From an uncultured Hungatella sp. (lineage in GTDB: Bacteria; Bacillota; Clostridia; Lachnospirales; Lachnospiraceae): DNA of 25,418 nt. The stretch lies in NCBI GenBank assembly GCA_910586845.1, contig CAJUJV010000059.1, forward strand, positions 1-25,418. Reading direction: 5' to 3'. The translations under genes and the position numbers were made by a program. Shown piece by piece: positions 23,375 to 25,418 of this stretch. Position 1 is the first letter of the stretch; each line of letters starts with the position of its first letter. The notes under the pieces were generated by a model, which saw nothing but the letters and a program-made list of their open reading frames with translations, had not been told where the DNA came from and did no database searches.

Positions 23375-24606
23375 CCTGCCTCCAATCTTCTGAAAAATCC
23401 CGCCGAGAACAGACCGATCAGACACACCGCGATTCCCGTGGGAATCAGCACAAGATAAACCTCCTCACGGAATCCGTCAAACAAAAAGCCGTAGACGATC
23501 TGTCCTACCGGCTGAGTACACATGGTAATGGCTGATGTGTAAGCCATCACCTTCCCGATCAGGTGGTCCGGTGTCTTCTGCTGGATCATGGATACGGCGA
23601 AAATGGAAAAAAAACTGATCGCCGCCTGGGTTCCGCAGAAAGCAGCCACATTCATGGCATAACGGACACCCACGCCAAAAGGAAGCAGGAATACGGCCCC
23701 GGCAGGAATGATACAGGCGCCAATAGCAGCCAGCACAAAAAACAGTCTGCCTGTCTTAAGCTTCCCTGTGAGAAGCCCGGCAGCCATGCTTCCCAGGATC
23801 GTCGCCACGGCCAAGGCGCTCTCCGCCCCGCCGTAATATCCGGCAGTCAGGCCCAGGACATTCCGCACGAGAAAAGGCAGCCCCACCAGGGTGACTCCCA
23901 TGACAAAGAAACGGGAAGTCGCCGCCAAAAACATCAGCTTCATGATATCGGTCTGTTCCTTCGCCATAAACCGGATACTGCTGAAAAAATCCTCTTTTAT
24001 CACGGCCAGGACATTTCCCTGAAAGACCCTGGCCTGAGAGTCCAATTTTATGAAACACTCAAACAGAGCCGTGATAAAAAAGCACACAACGCTGGCGTAC
24101 ATCACAGGCTTTAAGCCAAATACCCCGTATGCCATGCCGCCCAGCAGAGGCCCGGTCAGATAAGAGATCGACGCCACCTGGTTCACCACCGCGTTGCCCC
24201 TGACGATGTTATCCCCTGACAACATCTGGGGGATACAGGCCTGTACCGTAGGCGTCTCAAAAGCTCCCAGAACAGACAGGGTCACAAGGAGCGCGCCGAT
24301 CACTCCCATATCATTTTTCCCGGACAAAACCACGGCCGCCCACAAAACCGACATTCCCGTCAAGGTATCCAGAGCTACCATGATATTCCTCCGGTCCGCC
24401 CGGTCGGCCAGGATGCCGCCAAGGGGCGACAACAGGATCGTGGGAACCGCGGAGACCGATAAAATACCGGCAAATACAGCCGCTGAACCGGTGACTTCCA
24501 GCACATACATGGACAGTGCCAAACGCAGGATATAATTGCCGAACAGAGAACTTGCCTGCCCCAGCACAAGAAGCGTAAAATTTTTCGTAAACAGTTTCCT
24601 CTCCAC
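23371..24606 (-). CDS. MFS transporter, putative drug efflux
   Basis: A 411-residue inner-membrane transporter with about 12 hydrophobic segments. It is of the DHA3/macrolide-efflux type: FTLLVLGQASSLFGNYILRLAL at the start, then the family loop between helices 2 and 3, SPLGGILADRADRRNIMV, carrying the G-x-x-x-D-R-x-x-R-R pattern. No fused domain. Substrate unknown; small hydrophobic drugs or metabolites are likely from family and context. The GTG start has GAGGAGGG about 9 bases upstream, inside the end of the tetR gene, and only 3 bases separate the two genes, so they are one operon controlled by the TetR operator. Confidence 0.88.
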   Translation of the reverse strand: MERKLFTKNFTLLVLGQASSLFGNYILRLALSMYVLEVTGSAAVFAGILSVSAVPTILLSPLGGILADRADRRNIMVALDTLTGMSVLWAAVVLSGKNDMGVIGALLVTLSVLGAFETPTVQACIPQMLSGDNIVRGNAVVNQVASISYLTGPLLGGMAYGVFGLKPVMYASVVCFFITALFECFIKLDSQARVFQGNVLAVIKEDFFSSIRFMAKEQTDIMKLMFLAATSRFFVMGVTLVGLPFLVRNVLGLTAGYYGGAESALAVATILGSMAAGLLTGKLKTGRLFFVLAAIGACIIPAGAVFLLPFGVGVRYAMNVAAFCGTQAAISFFSIFAVSMIQQKTPDHLIGKVMAYTSAITMCTQPVGQIVYGFLFDGFREEVYLVLIPTGIAVCLIGLFSAGFFRRLEAG

Positions 24607-24609
24607 AGG

Positions 24610-25263
24610 CTACTCCCTCCTCTCTTCCACGCCGGTCCCCAGTATCCTCTCTGCCCTTTCATACATCTCATCATCTATGATCGGAAGCCCCATTGCCGAC
24701 AGAACCTTTGCCACAAACCGGCATTTACGCCGGATGTCTTCCCTGGATGCCGGAAATACGGATGGCATCATCCAGAAATTGACCAGGGGCAGCAATTCGG
24801 AAAGCTCTTTCCCGTATTCTGTCTGAATGGAACCGTCCCGCTGTCCTTCCTCGATCAGCTCAAACCACAAGGGGGTCAGCACCCGTCGGTTCGATTCCAC
24901 GGCAGCCGCCAGGATCCTGGGATCTTTCAGGATAGAGACGGCCTGGGTACTTAACTCTTCCCGTTCCTGGTCGCCTCTGTCAAGGGCAAGCATGGCCCGG
25001 ATCTTCTCCAGCCCGCTTAAGTCGCTGCGCTCTTTCACAGCCTCAAATGGATTGTTCTCCAAAAACATCTGATCCCCCAAAGCCCTCATAACCTCTTCCT
25101 TGGTCTGGAAAAAACGGTAAAACATTCCCTTGGCCCCGCCTGCCAGCTCCATGATATCCGAGACGGCGGTCTCCTCATACCCTTTCGATAAAAATAATTC
25201 CTTCGCTGCCTCCAGAATCTCTTGTTTCCACTGCTCCGGCGGCTTTTTTACTGGTCTTGCCAA
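24610..25263 (-). CDS. TetR-family repressor of the MFS operon
   Basis: A 217-residue regulator. The N-terminal HTH is clear: ILEAAKELFLSKGYEETAVSDIMELAGGAKGMFYRFFQTKEEVM. The C-terminal ligand domain is variable. A TTG start at 25263 is chosen since AAAGGAGG lies 10 bases upstream. The GTG at 25284 is the first possible codon but lies before that site, so translation from it is unlikely. First gene of the operon with the MFS gene, so ligand release of the repressor would raise efflux. The operator and promoter directly upstream make autoregulation near certain. Confidence 0.88.
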   Translation of the reverse strand: MARPVKKPPEQWKQEILEAAKELFLSKGYEETAVSDIMELAGGAKGMFYRFFQTKEEVMRALGDQMFLENNPFEAVKERSDLSGLEKIRAMLALDRGDQEREELSTQAVSILKDPRILAAAVESNRRVLTPLWFELIEEGQRDGSIQTEYGKELSELLPLVNFWMMPSVFPASREDIRRKCRFVAKVLSAMGLPIIDDEMYERAERILGTGVEERRE

Positions 25264-25284
25264 TTCACGTCTGCCTCCTTTCAC

Positions 25285-25338
25285 AATTATTGACTTTCAG
25301 TCAATAATTATTATACAGGAGATGAGGCATGGTGTCAA
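25285..25338 (-). promoter_or_regulatory. Consensus promoter and TetR operator of the MFS operon
   Basis: On the minus strand TTGACA (25333-25338), 17 bases, TATAAT (25310-25315): both boxes match the sigma-A consensus exactly. Right after the -10 is a perfect palindrome, AATTATTGACT-TTC-AGTCAATAATT (25285-25309), covering the start of transcription. Such a strong promoter needs the repressor to keep it off. Confidence 0.9.
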
Positions 25339-25394
25339 CTACCATATTTTCCTGTAGATGTTGTCCTGATGTGGTATAAAAAAAGTTGACACCC
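25331..25394. promoter_or_regulatory. Inverted repeat at the right edge with outward -35
   Basis: GGTGTCAAC (25331-25339) and its exact complement GTTGACACC (25386-25394) flank 46 bases. Each contains a TTGACA facing outward: the left one is the -35 of the tetR-MFS promoter, the right one could be the -35 of a divergent plus-strand gene beyond the window (a possible -10 lies near 25411-25418). Confidence 0.4.
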
Positions 25395-25418
25395 CATTCT
25401 CAAGGATTTGAGATATAA

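Noticed and set aside
1..25418. CRISPR arrays, tRNA or rRNA genes, complete insertion sequences
   Set aside because: No regularly spaced short repeats, no cloverleaf with TTCRANY arm, no rRNA-like blocks and no transposase motifs were seen by eye.

Overview
The window reads as chromosomal DNA from a gut-type Clostridia, most likely a Lachnospiraceae-like organism. This is inferred from the strong AGGAGG ribosome sites, moderate base composition, a lactose/cellobiose-type PTS, a LicR-type regulator and the overall protein flavour. No tRNA, rRNA or CRISPR array was seen, and no complete insertion sequence was recognised.

Left part (1-10,100, almost all minus strand). A CAP-domain lipoprotein gene (151-1338) is followed by a decayed PTS EIIC fragment. 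Next comes a carbohydrate locus, read from right to left: a LicR-type PRD regulator (8147-10036), EIIA (7614-7931), EIIB (7318-7617), an EIIC carrying a one-base frameshift (5895-7192), a GH88 unsaturated glucuronyl hydrolase (4629-5762), a GH2 beta-glucuronidase (2719-4545) and a TetR regulator (1929-2543). Together they look like a PTS-fed pathway for glucuronides or unsaturated uronic disaccharides. Copies of a GGTATCAT motif lie both beside tetR and in the PTS promoter region, which suggests a GusR-like regulon. Intergenic hairpins and a 20-bp direct repeat decorate the operon.

Middle (10,100-12,600). A 29-bp perfect inverted repeat lies in the divergent control region ahead of an AraC-family regulator. 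It is followed by a DUF1905/DUF1801 fusion protein with a zinc-ribbon-like linker.

Right-centre defence island (12,596-22,559, plus strand). A type I restriction-modification locus runs: small conserved protein, hsdM, an ImmA/IrrE peptidase plus DUF4411 PIN-like pair, hsdS, hsdR. The ImmA/DUF4411 pair sits between hsdM and hsdS, with its own promoter and a perfect 20-bp palindrome. Upstream, a truncated hsdS tail and an intact rhuM gene lie between two 73-bp direct repeats (65/73 identical). Each repeat carries an extended -10 promoter. I read this as the remains of a second, tandem type I locus reduced to its 3' end.

Right end (22,560-25,418). A HAD-family hydrolase gene converges on a TetR-MFS efflux operon read from a near-perfect sigma-A promoter, with a perfect TetR-type operator just downstream of the -10.
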